Of a stretch of DNA of 40,008 bases, positions 8,404 to 16,314 are shown one piece after another (within the stretch, counting starts at the first letter, position 1; each line of letters opens with the position of its first letter). Source of the DNA: Oscillatoriales cyanobacterium RM2_1_1 (GTDB taxonomy: Bacteria; Cyanobacteriota; Cyanobacteriia; Cyanobacteriales; Microcoleaceae); assembly GCA_012033335.1 (NCBI GenBank), contig JAAURB010000047.1:1-40008 (forward strand), read 5' to 3'. The position numbers and the translations under genes are program-made. Below the pieces are notes generated by a model. It was not told the DNA's origin. It saw only the letters and a program-made list of their open reading frames with translations, and did no database searches.

Positions 8404-8449
8404 CAGGGGGTCTGGGGCTTCGCCAGGAAGGGGAGCACTGCCCCCCTTC
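8404..8449. repeat. G-rich dispersed element with hairpin
   Basis: The segment contains GGGGGTCTGGGGCTTCGCC and then GAAGGGG (8427-8433) paired with CCCCTTC (8443-8449). A related sequence in inverted orientation lies at about 17705-17747. It sits 3' of the glycosyltransferase gene and may double as its terminator. Confidence 0.5.
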
Positions 8450-8505
8450 ATCCCCCCCGATCAATCTTTTGATTCATTGCGTCAAGCTCCTTAATTCATC
8501 CATAT

Positions 8506-9504
8506 TCATCCATTGATAAATTGACCGATAACCTCCTCCGTCAAACTCTGCCATTCCGGTTGACAACAAAGCTCGTAACCATCTAGAACCTCTCCTAAAT
8601 CCTCAGAATATTTCGTAAAGCTTTCGACCCAATTCATGACGGTTTCGACAGGCGGAAAGGGTGTATACTCCCAGGATTTTTGTAGGTATTGTTGCATCTC
8701 TGGCAAGAACCCGGTGTAGTAAAGATTCCATGAACACCAGACCAAAGTACTGTAACGCACCCAATTTTTCATTAGTTGAATCTCTAGCGGTAAATCAGAG
8801 TGCTGAAAAAATCGATCCAAAACCCAGTTAATTGATCGGGCCTGGGCAAGGCCATTTCGCATTGTATTCTGTTCATGTTGGCGATAACAGACCGTTGGTT
8901 GCCGCAGCCAATCCGCCTGACATCCGGCCAGAGATAACCGCAACACCAAATCCACATCCTCGGCGTGGGTCAGTCCCGGTTCAAATCCTCCCACTTGCTG
9001 GAGCCAATCGCGCCGGAACATCAGGGTTCCCATGGTTCCCAGCGGCTTCCAGCGCAGCCAGGATTCCAGGTCAAGGACGGGAACGTTCTTCCAGGGCTCC
9101 ACATCCATTAAGGGTTCTCCCGTTTGCGTGATCCGTCGCCAACCACTGTGAACAATACCTAAATCAGGATTGGCTTTAAATACCGCCAATTGACAGGCTA
9201 ACTTGTCAGGTAGAAACACATCATCCGCGTCCAGGAATGCCACAAATTCCCCTTGGGCCATCTGAATCCCCCGGTTCCGGGCAACGGCTACCCCCTGATT
9301 CGTCTGATAGCAATATTGAATTTGCCCTTGGTAGGGTTGCACCACGGATTGGGTATTGTCCTGGGAGCCATCGTCAATCACGATGATTTCAACGTCCGAA
9401 TCGCCCTGGGCCAACACACTCTCAATCGCCTGGGCAATGTAGCGATCGCAGTTATAGCTGGGAATAATTACACTAATACAGGGAGCTTGAGGAAAAGTTA
9501 CCAT
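8506..9504 (-). CDS. Family 2 glycosyltransferase
   Basis: 332 residues with an inverting GT-A fold. The N-terminal catalytic domain shows SVIIPSYNCDRYI, the DDG of VIDDGSQDN, GVAVARNRG and the DxD metal motif FLDADDVF (about 92-99), then GTLMFRRD and the acidic EDVDLVLRL expected of GT2 enzymes. No membrane helix, so it acts on the cytoplasmic face with a nucleotide sugar. The last ~100 residues are a less conserved helical extension. The start ATG at 9504 gives MVTFPQAPCISVII. The DUF6473 gene downstream on the same strand suggests surface glycan synthesis; donor and acceptor cannot be read from sequence. Confidence 0.88.
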   Translation of the reverse strand: MVTFPQAPCISVIIPSYNCDRYIAQAIESVLAQGDSDVEIIVIDDGSQDNTQSVVQPYQGQIQYCYQTNQGVAVARNRGIQMAQGEFVAFLDADDVFLPDKLACQLAVFKANPDLGIVHSGWRRITQTGEPLMDVEPWKNVPVLDLESWLRWKPLGTMGTLMFRRDWLQQVGGFEPGLTHAEDVDLVLRLSLAGCQADWLRQPTVCYRQHEQNTMRNGLAQARSINWVLDRFFQHSDLPLEIQLMKNWVRYSTLVWCSWNLYYTGFLPEMQQYLQKSWEYTPFPPVETVMNWVESFTKYSEDLGEVLDGYELCCQPEWQSLTEEVIGQFING

Positions 9505-9604
9505 GGCGAAGTCAGATTCAATCTGCAGGTTTCTCCATCTTCCTGGAGATGGGATCGTTGAGGACTAAAGAATTATACTCTCTACAAATAAGGCTAACGG
9601 ATTC

Positions 9605-11043
9605 ATGCAAGGTAAACCTGGAACTCTGCGTCGCAGCAAACGCACCCTCTGGTTTGAGCGGGGAATGGCAATCCTGGCCACGATCAATTTTGGCCTAGTA
9701 CTGTTTAATGTTAGCTATATTCCCCTGCGAGATTTTTATTTCCGGTATTGGCCCGAGCTCACCCGCTGGTACGATCCCATTAAAGGCATTGAGCCAAACC
9801 GGGAGACAACCGCCTATCTCGAGACCGTGGAACGCCTGCAACAACAGGTGAGCGCTACGGGATTGGAGAGCCCGGAAGCCGAAACCATTCTGGCCTCCCT
9901 GGGGAACCAGAGCATTGATCTGATCAACGAAGACCCCTTTGCCCTAGCCAATAAAAGTGGCTCCCTGGAAAAAATCAAAAATCGGATGCAGGATCGGATT
10001 TCGATTCCCCCCAAGGGCTCTGCTAAGGAAGCGTTTACGGAATTCTGGAGCCAGGACTATCTCCTCGCTCAAGGGTTCAACTCCGAACTCAACTGGTTTG
10101 AAACTCAGATCTCACCGGCGATCGCCAGTAATTATTATCGCGGTATTGGAGAAAATGGTGAGTTTATTGGGGGTTTTTGGAGGATTGATCTGCCATTTAT
10201 GGTGATTTTCTTGCTGGAATACCTGGGTCGGACTTATCTGATTAGCCGACGATTTACCCGTTTTACCTGGCGAGATGCCCTGATCTGGCGTTGGTATGAT
10301 GTTTTCCTATTTGTGCCCATCTGGCGCTGGTTGCGGATCATTCCAGTAGCCATTCGGCTGGATCAATCGGCGTTGCTGGATCTGGAGCGGGTCAGACTTC
10401 AGGCGATTCGCAATGTGATTGCTAGCTTTGCTCAGGAATTAACCGAAGTGGTAGTGGTGCAGTTTATCAACCAGGTTCAAGCTGAATTGAAAAACGGCAA
10501 CTTGATGAAACAGGTATTCGAGGCCCAAAACCGTCGCTATATTGATTTGAATAACACCAATGAACTCGAAACAATTGCCACCCACCTAGTGCAAACCACA
10601 GTCTTCCAGGTGATTCCCCAACTCAAACCAGACATTGAAGCCCTGCTGCGTTATAGCCTGGAAAGCAGCTTGAAACAGATGCCCTTGTATGAATCGATGC
10701 AACGGATTCCTGGTTTGCAAACCCTGCCCCAGCAGATGGTAGAGCGGTTGGTGAGTGAATTTTCCCAACTGGCCATAGACAGCCCTCAAAAACCTATGAA
10801 TCAGTCAGAGCGGCGGCTGAAGATTCTAAAGGGGTGCAGCTATCTAACCGGTTGGTGCGGCATTTTGGCGAGCTTCTCGGTCAAGAACTCCGGGAGAAAG
10901 AAACGCTCAACGAGATTGAGTCCCTGTTGATTGACTTTCTCGAAGAGTTCAAACTCAACTACATCCAGCGAGTTGATTTTGATGACTTTCAACAGACCCT
11001 GGCGGAGCATCAGCAGTTAAAGCGCCTGACTCCTCGATCCTGA
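9605..11043 (+). CDS. Conserved cyanobacterial membrane protein, reading frame broken by one base
   Basis: The first frame (9605-10930) encodes a membrane protein with a hydrophobic segment near residues 20-38 (ILATINFGLVLFNVSYIPL) and one around 195-215 (LPFMVIFLLEYLG), an aromatic/Arg-rich stretch (WRWYDVFLFVPIWRWLR), then a long helical soluble part. It changes frame near 10811-10816, within CGGCGGCTG. The other frame continues DSKGVQLSNRLVRHFGELL to a stop at 11043. One added G gives a protein of about 479 residues; without it the C-terminus becomes an unrelated basic tail. I recognise it only as a conserved cyanobacterial family of unknown function. It converges on a K+ channel gene 3 bases away. 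Confidence 0.65.
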
Positions 11044-11046
11044 GGG

Positions 11047-12099
11047 TTATAGCTTGGCTCCACGATAGCGGATTTCCTTTTGTAGACGATAGTGGTGGGC
11101 GAACTGGGGAATATCGCCCTGATGCCCCAGCATAATCAAAGTATCCCCTGCGTACAGCATCACCTCAGCCTGGGGATGGTTGATTAAAATTCCATCCTGA
11201 CGGCGCAGGGCCACAATCAAAAACGCCTTTTCCCCCCGAATATCCAGCTCAGAAATTTTCCGACCCACCAGGGTGGAGCTGGAGGGGATGGCAAATTCCA
11301 CAAGTTGGAGCTCGATTTGAGTTAGCACCTGGTTGATACTCTTCCGGGCTTCCTCCTGGGCAAGGAATTCCACCGCACTGGGATGGGTAATCAGGTTACT
11401 CATGCGGGAGGCGCTGATGGCGGAGGGTAAAACCACATGGTCGGCCCCCGCCAGGATTAACTTTTTCTCCGTGGAGGGCAGTTCCCCTCGGGCCAGAATA
11501 ATTAAATTCTGGTTCAGGCCCCGGGCCGTCAGGGTAATAAAAACATTGGTCGCGTCATCCGACACCACTGTAGCCAACACCCGGGCTCGCTCAATCCCTA
11601 CGGCTTTGAGAATGGTCTCATCTGTGGCATTGCCGATTTGAATCATATAACCCAGGGATTCGGCGATCGCCAGTCGCTCTTCATTGCTTTCAACCAAGAC
11701 AAATGGCTGTTTAGCGGATGATAATTGTTGGGTGAGAATTTGCCCGATCCGACCAAAACCGCAGACGATCACATGGTCTTGCAGGTTCTCAATCCCGCGA
11801 GTTTTACGTCGTTGATCAAGAGCCCGGTTGATTTCTCCCTCGGTCACCATTTGAATGAATCCCCCTACGGCATAAACGGCTGAAGATGTTCCAGCAATAA
11901 TCACAAAAATTGTAAATACTCTTTCCCCGGTTTCCAGGGGTTGAACTTCCCCATACCCCACACCAAAGATTGTGATCACTACCATGTATATGGAATCCAG
12001 CAAGGGCCAGCCAAACAAAACATAGCCCTCAACGGCTACGATCAGAGTGATCACAAAGAAAATTGCCCCGGTTAGGACACGCCGAAGTGATCCCTGCAT
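11047..12099 (-). CDS. Two-helix potassium channel with RCK (TrkA-N/TrkA-C) domains
   Basis: 350 residues. TM1 (about 9-30), a pore region with the filter TIFGVGYGE (about 42-50) and TM2 (about 60-85) are followed by a TrkA-N Rossmann domain (VIVCGFGRIGQ, about 109-119) and a TrkA-C domain (about 255-340). This is the MthK/Kch-type layout: a tetrameric K+ channel gated by a ligand at the cytoplasmic ring. The filter is extended compared with the usual TVGYGD, which keeps ion selectivity open. The gene ends 3 bases from the frame-broken membrane gene; the upstream region is shared divergently with sodB. Confidence 0.88.
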   Translation of the reverse strand: MQGSLRRVLTGAIFFVITLIVAVEGYVLFGWPLLDSIYMVVITIFGVGYGEVQPLETGERVFTIFVIIAGTSSAVYAVGGFIQMVTEGEINRALDQRRKTRGIENLQDHVIVCGFGRIGQILTQQLSSAKQPFVLVESNEERLAIAESLGYMIQIGNATDETILKAVGIERARVLATVVSDDATNVFITLTARGLNQNLIILARGELPSTEKKLILAGADHVVLPSAISASRMSNLITHPSAVEFLAQEEARKSINQVLTQIELQLVEFAIPSSSTLVGRKISELDIRGEKAFLIVALRRQDGILINHPQAEVMLYAGDTLIMLGHQGDIPQFAHHYRLQKEIRYRGAKL

Positions 12100-12356
12100 G
12101 AATTCGTTAGGATTAAGAAAATAAAAAGAATCAAGGTAGCTAGATCAGAATCCTACGTAATCCCTGGTTTTGATGTTCTCTAAGCTACAGTCCAAAAGAT
12201 TTCCGCATTAATCCCCATTAAGCAGATATTACATGAATACTCATACCCAAAATCTGGAAAAACTCGATTCAAAGTCCCCCCAGGGAGCATAGCCGCCGTT
12301 CAAAGCCTGTGATACGCTCTAAATCGACCCGTGAAATGAGAGGAATCAGGAACACT

Positions 12357-12956
12357 ATGGCTTACGAACTTCCTACACTGCCTTATGATTACACTGCTTT
12401 GGAGCCTCATATTTCAAAGAGCACCCTGGAGTTTCACCACGATAAGCATCATGCTGCCTATGTCAGCAAGTTTAATGATGCCGTTAAAGGGACTGACCTA
12501 GAGAGCCAGCCGATTGAAGCAGCGATCAAAGCCTTAGCTGGCAATGCAGAGAAGGCAGGAACCTTCAACAATGCGGCCCAAGCCTGGAACCACACTTTTT
12601 ACTGGAACAGCATGAAACCCAACGGTGGTGGGATGCCTACCGGGGAACTCGCCAAGAAGATCGAAGCAGACTTTGGCAGCTTTGAAAAATTTGCTGAGGC
12701 TTTCAAGACAGCCGGGGCAACTCAGTTTGGCAGCGGTTGGGCCTGGTTAGTCCTCGACGGCGATACCCTGAGGGTGACTAAAACTCTCAATGCAGACAAT
12801 CCTCTGACGAACAATCAGGTTCCCCTGTTGACGATGGATGTCTGGGAACATGCTTATTATCTGGATTATCAGAACAAACGCCCTGACTACATTGAGACAT
12901 TCCTGAGCAAATTGGTGAATTGGGACTTTGCGGTACAGAATTTGGCGGCGGCTTAG
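12357..12956 (+). CDS. sodB: Iron superoxide dismutase
   Basis: 199 residues from the ATG at 12357 (MAYELPTLPYDY). A longer in-frame start at 12309 exists but adds a non-family extension, and AGGAA precedes 12357. Metal ligands are in place: His27 (LEFHHDKHH), His79 (AWNHTFYW), Asp161 and His165 (MDVWEHAYY). Gln75 in the AAQAWNHTFYW block is the iron-type signature. Cytosolic enzyme dismutating superoxide from photosynthetic electron flow. The stop codon is immediately followed by a four-copy 15-bp tandem repeat. Ni-SOD lies 540 bases downstream, so the cell holds two metal-alternative SODs in one locus. Confidence 0.97.
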   Translation: MAYELPTLPYDYTALEPHISKSTLEFHHDKHHAAYVSKFNDAVKGTDLESQPIEAAIKALAGNAEKAGTFNNAAQAWNHTFYWNSMKPNGGGMPTGELAKKIEADFGSFEKFAEAFKTAGATQFGSGWAWLVLDGDTLRVTKTLNADNPLTNNQVPLLTMDVWEHAYYLDYQNKRPDYIETFLSKLVNWDFAVQNLAAA

Positions 12957-13014
12957 TTCCCGGTGATTCAGTTCCCGGTGATTTAGTTCCCGGTGATTTA
13001 GTTCTGGGTGATGT
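12955..13014. repeat. Four-copy 15-bp tandem repeat at the sodB stop codon
   Basis: Unit AGTTCCCGGTGATTT: copies at 12955-12969, 12970-12984, 12985-12999 and a degenerate fourth at 13000-13014. It begins inside the TAG stop of sodB. It creates artefactual repetitive minus-strand frames here. Confidence 0.9.
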
Positions 13015-13097
13015 TGAGCGATCGCCATCAATAGTCGCCGCAAAAGGACTCTGTTCCATTGGGGCAGAGTCCTGACTTAAGACATAACAACTTTGCT

Positions 13098-13319
13098 ATG
13101 GTTTTATCCAATCCTGATTATCCCCATGTGATCTGGTCTTTTAGTTATCGGGGATGGCAGCTTGAAATTGATCAGAGTGAGCTCAATGGTCAACGGCTCT
13201 ATTCTGTCTGGGCCAATCATAGTACTGGATGCGCCGTAGCAGTCCCCTGGGCTTTAACCCGTGAGGAGGCCGTTAAACAGGCAAAACGCTATGTTGACCG
13301 CCGATTGCAGTCTTCATAA
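13098..13319 (+). CDS. Small conserved hypothetical protein
   Basis: 73 residues from ATG 13098 (MVLSNPDYPHVIWSF). An upstream TTG at 13059 in the same frame adds a non-conserved-looking stretch. The protein is Trp- and Tyr-rich with an alternating beta pattern (VIWSFSYRGWQLEID, RLYSVWANHS) and a C-terminal helix (TREEAVKQAKRYVDRRLQ). No known domain recognised; the codon use and compact fold suggest a real gene. It lies between sodB and sodN, in the same direction. Confidence 0.6.
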   Translation: MVLSNPDYPHVIWSFSYRGWQLEIDQSELNGQRLYSVWANHSTGCAVAVPWALTREEAVKQAKRYVDRRLQSS

Positions 13320-13498
13320 ATTCTAAGGGTTTTAGGGGCAAACTCTTTCCCTGGGAGGATGCCAAAATCAGTCAGATCTATTGAAGACCCTGGCGCAATT
13401 TTTGCACTGCATTGATCAGCGAAGCGATATACAATGCATAGAGGAAAGTAAAGTTTGGCTAAACAAACTATTTAGTAATCCTCAAAACCTACAGAGTT

Positions 13499-13972
13499 AT
13501 GCTTAAATCAATTGCTTCAATAATCAAACAATGGTTTCCTGCACCCGAGGTTCATGCTCACTGCGATGGGCCCTGTGGAGTTTATGACCCGGCATCCGCT
13601 CGAATTACAGCCGAGGCTGTTGTGGCCATGACCAAGAAAATTCTAGATCTACAGCCCCCGGCGGCGGGAGATGCCCAGGCGATGGTGGCTTATCAGAATA
13701 CCCTGTCTCGTTATATCGCGATCAAGGAAGAACAGGCTCAAAAAACCAAAGAAGATTTGCTGATTCTGTGGACTGATTACTTCAAGCCCGTTCATCTGGA
13801 GAAGTACCCTGATCTGCATGACACCTTCTGGAAAGCAGCCAAGCTGTGTTCTGCTTGCAAAGTAGAAGTTAGCATGAATCATGCCAATGAGCTGATGGAG
13901 ATGGTTCAAAAAATTCATCAGATGTTCTGGGCTAGCAAAGATCGGGATGTGACCTGGTACAAAGCTAGCTAA
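13499..13972 (+). CDS. sodN: Nickel superoxide dismutase
   Basis: 157 residues. A 20-residue propeptide ends in A20, followed by the nickel hook HCDGPCGVY (His21, Cys22, Cys26 of the precursor). After cleavage His1, Cys2 and Cys6 bind nickel through the N-terminal amine, the backbone amide, the His side chain and the thiolates. The remainder is the helical bundle of the family (TAEAVVAMTKKILDL, YFKPVHLEKYPDLH, WKAAKLCSACKVEV). The processing peptidase gene sodX follows 234 bases downstream on the same strand, the arrangement usual for bacterial Ni-SOD. The ATG at 13499 is the only sensible start. Confidence 0.97.
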   Translation: MLKSIASIIKQWFPAPEVHAHCDGPCGVYDPASARITAEAVVAMTKKILDLQPPAAGDAQAMVAYQNTLSRYIAIKEEQAQKTKEDLLILWTDYFKPVHLEKYPDLHDTFWKAAKLCSACKVEVSMNHANELMEMVQKIHQMFWASKDRDVTWYKAS

Positions 13973-14136
13973 TTGCTTGTTTGCCATTGATTTTCTACTA
14001 TTGATCTGCTGCCATTGATCAAGGTTCAGGGGTTAGGAACAGTGTTTCTGACCTCCTTTGGCATTAGCTTTGATATGAGATTGAATCTTTGCAATTTTGA
14101 TCTCAACTTTGTTGATATGCTGCCGATCAGCGCGTG

Positions 14137-14159
14137 AAAGTCCCGAGACGCGAGACTTT
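14137..14159 (+). other. Hairpin between sodN and sodX
   Basis: AAAGTC (14137-14142) pairs with GACTTT (14154-14159). An inner CG/CG pair follows one mismatch, with a 5-base loop. No T tract follows, so it may be an mRNA stabiliser or partial attenuator, not a terminator. Confidence 0.35.
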
Positions 14160-14206
14160 GGAATTAGCAGTTAGATTAGCAGTCCTTATTGGCAATTGCA
14201 AAACCA

Positions 14207-14560
14207 ATGTTCAATCAACTAGACTCTGGCAATATCTATGAATTCTTCCTGTGGATATTGAGGCGACGGCGGCGATTTAGAGTGACCGGGCGCTCAATGT
14301 TGCCGCTGTTGCAACCTGGGGATGAAATTTTAGCTAATCCTAGGGCTTATCGTTCCCGTTTGCCCAATGTGGGGGAAATTGTTGTGATGCAGCATCCTAT
14401 TCGGGCTGATCTGCAACTGGTCAAACGAGTCATTGCAGTTTCAGCAACGGGGGATTGCTTCTTGCAGGGAGACAACCCAAATGAAAGCACCGATAGTCGA
14501 GCTTTTGGCGTTGTAAAAGTCCGCCAGATTATGGGTCAAGTGACCAGCCGTTTTGAATAG
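14207..14560 (+). CDS. sodX: Nickel-type superoxide dismutase maturation protease
   Basis: 117 residues from ATG 14207; a TTG at 14189 would add six residues, and neither start has a clear ribosome site. Signal-peptidase-like S24/S26 fold: catalytic Ser30 in TGRSMLPLL and the Lys general base at Lys73 in LQLVKRVIAV, followed by the family FLQGDNPNESTDSR block. A short hydrophobic helix with a poly-Arg flank (FFLWILRRRRR) may tether it. It removes the propeptide of SodN so that His1 becomes the N-terminus. Synteny with sodN strongly supports this role over general secretion. Confidence 0.9.
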   Translation: MFNQLDSGNIYEFFLWILRRRRRFRVTGRSMLPLLQPGDEILANPRAYRSRLPNVGEIVVMQHPIRADLQLVKRVIAVSATGDCFLQGDNPNESTDSRAFGVVKVRQIMGQVTSRFE

Positions 14561-14631
14561 TCCCCTGAGGCTCCCCTTTGAATCTTGAACAGTAGTATAC
14601 TTTGCTTGCACCAATACCTGAATAAATCGCC

Positions 14632-15465
14632 GTGTCTTTGGATTGGCAAACGGTCAAAACCTACGAAGATATTTTTTATCAAAAGGCGGGGGGAATCGCC
14701 AAAATTACGATCAATCGTCCCCATAAACGCAACGCCTTTCGACCTAAAACCATTGTCGAGCTTTATGATGCTTTCGTTGATGCCCGGGAAGATCTGAAGA
14801 TCGGTGTTGTGTTATTGACTGGAATGGGCCCCCATACCGACGGCAAATATGCCTTTTGTTCGGGTGGGGATCAGAGTGTGCGGGGGGAAGCCGGGTATAT
14901 AGATGAAGCCGGTATTCCTCGGCTGAACGTGCTGGACTTGCAACGTCTGATTCGTTCTATGCCTAAAGTTGTGATCGCCCTGGTAGCTGGATATGCCATT
15001 GGGGGGGGGCATGTGCTGCATCTGATTTGTGACCTGACGATTGCGGCTGACAATGCAATTTTTGGTCAGACTGGCCCTAAAGTCGGTAGTTTTGATGGGG
15101 GATTTGGAGCCAGTTATCTAGCCCGAATTGTGGGTCAGAAAAAGGCTCGGGAAATCTGGTTTCTCTGTCGCCAGTACGATGCCCAGCAAGCACTGAATAT
15201 GGGCCTGGTTAATTGTGTTGTTCCTACGGAACAGCTAGAGGCGGAGGGGGTTCAGTGGGCCGAAGAAATTCTTGACAAGAGTCCCATTGCGATTCGGTGC
15301 CTTAAAGCTGCCTTTAATGCGGATTGCGATGGTCAAGCTGGGTTACAGGAATTGGCAGGCAATGCGACCTTGCTCTATTACATGACGGAACAGGGTCAAG
15401 AAGGCAAACAGGCATTTCTAGAAAAACGCCAACCTGACTTTCGTCAGTATCCCTGGCTCCCTTAG
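14632..15465 (+). CDS. menB: 1,4-dihydroxy-2-naphthoyl-CoA synthase
   Basis: 277 residues, GTG start. Crotonase-fold enzyme closing the second ring of the naphthoquinone, converting o-succinylbenzoyl-CoA to DHNA-CoA in phylloquinone (vitamin K1) synthesis for photosystem I. Family features: RPHKRNAF near residue 29, the FCSGGDQ oxyanion segment, [28 protein letters not shown], and the C-terminal PDFRQYPW. The bicarbonate-dependent class is suggested by the glycine in [16 protein letters not shown] at 14596-14601 may be the -10 box. The 3' end overlaps the convergent small gene by 4 bases. menD lies 5 kb downstream. Confidence 0.97.
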   Translation: MSLDWQTVKTYEDIFYQKAGGIAKITINRPHKRNAFRPKTIVELYDAFVDAREDLKIGVVLLTGMGPHTDGKYAFCSGGDQSVRGEAGYIDEAGIPRLNVLDLQRLIRSMPKVVIALVAGYAIGGGHVLHLICDLTIAADNAIFGQTGPKVGSFDGGFGASYLARIVGQKKAREIWFLCRQYDAQQALNMGLVNCVVPTEQLEAEGVQWAEEILDKSPIAIRCLKAAFNADCDGQAGLQELAGNATLLYYMTEQGQEGKQAFLEKRQPDFRQYPWLP

Positions 15466-15770
15466 GAATGGGCCACCGACACCAGAACCGGAGTGGCCAC
15501 AGGGGTTAGGGTATTTACTGGAGTCGCCACCATGGCACTGACTCCCAGGGGATTGGCAGGAGCGGCATTGGCAATGACTTTGGCCCCCCCAACCCCTTCC
15601 AGGATGGGGTCTTCCCAGGTGGGGGCAAAGGCTTGAAGGGCAAGTGGACAAGCTTCCCAGGCTCCCTGAACAGGGACGCTGAGTTGACTACATTGCCCCC
15701 CGCGTCTTCCCTCTGGAGTGTAGTACTGGCAATAACGACAACAAGAAGTCGGGCCGCTTGAGCTTCTCAT
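15462..15770 (-). CDS. Small Cys-motif conserved protein
   Basis: 102 residues. The first 45 contain six Cys, including [18 protein letters not shown] and an [10 protein letters not shown] segment, a pattern that suggests a small metal-binding or disulfide module. The same short block occurs in other cyanobacterial small proteins of unknown role, from memory. The remainder is Ala/Val/Pro/Thr-rich and probably disordered. It overlaps the 3' end of menB by four bases in convergent orientation. ATG at 15770. Confidence 0.6.
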   Translation of the reverse strand: MRSSSGPTSCCRYCQYYTPEGRRGGQCSQLSVPVQGAWEACPLALQAFAPTWEDPILEGVGGAKVIANAAPANPLGVSAMVATPVNTLTPVATPVLVSVAHS

Positions 15771-16314
15771 AAGAATTTTCCTGGTCTGTTGGTTCAGATA
15801 AGATCTATTGTGATCTACTGTTAATTGGGTTTAAATGCCTGTTAGCCTTGATCCCGGCTTAGTTAAAGGCGGGTTGGGGTAAATTTGATTTTTAGATTTG
15901 CTTTAGATTTGCGTTATAGATGGATACATTTAAAGGAAACAAAATTAAGTTGTGTGAAGTTGCTCTAATTGGGTCAATAGTCATAGAAAACTAGATGGGG
16001 ATCAAGTGAAAATTTAATGGGATAGTGTGACTGTAAACACATTTTGATGTGACATAACTCCGAGATTGTTTTCCAAATCCCATAAGGTATAGAATTTTTT
16101 GAGGGACAACACCGCCTAAATTTGACCAGACCTCGTCATTGGATGGCTCAAATTTGACCAGACTTCTCGAAAAATTCGGAAAACTTGATATCATTCAAAA
16201 GATTGGGAGACCATTCAGTTATCCGTGTCAGGTTGTCGTTTAAGCAAAAGTCCCAAGACGCTTCCTAGGATGCAGCCTTTGTTAAATTCATCGGATTTTG
16301 CTAGGAGTTCCACC
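15771..16314. other. Intergenic region upstream of the SPOR-like gene
   Basis: About 540 bases with no supported gene. It holds a 14-bp direct repeat AAATTTGACCAGAC at 16118-16131 and 16150-16163 (period 32), a possible regulator site. The longest frame here (16225 onward) is the 5' extension of the downstream gene and lacks a ribosome site. Confidence 0.5.
16303..16307 (+). promoter_or_regulatory. Ribosome binding site deciding the start at 16315
   Basis: AGGAG at 16303-16307, seven bases before ATG 16315. This favours 16315 over the earlier in-frame ATG at 16225. Confidence 0.65.

Noticed and set aside
10834-11043. Independent 69-residue gene
   Set aside because: Its sequence continues the membrane protein at 9605 after a one-base frame change; its GTG lies inside that gene.
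12309-12356. Longer sodB start
   Set aside because: The 16-residue extension is not family-like, and an AGGAA site precedes the ATG at 12357.
12955-13014. CRISPR array
   Set aside because: The repeats are 15 bp, directly abutting and without spacers.
12747-13059. Repetitive minus-strand frames encoding repeated HRELN / SPGTK units
   Set aside because: They arise from the 15-bp tandem repeat after sodB and run antisense into sodB; no ribosome site and no family resemblance.
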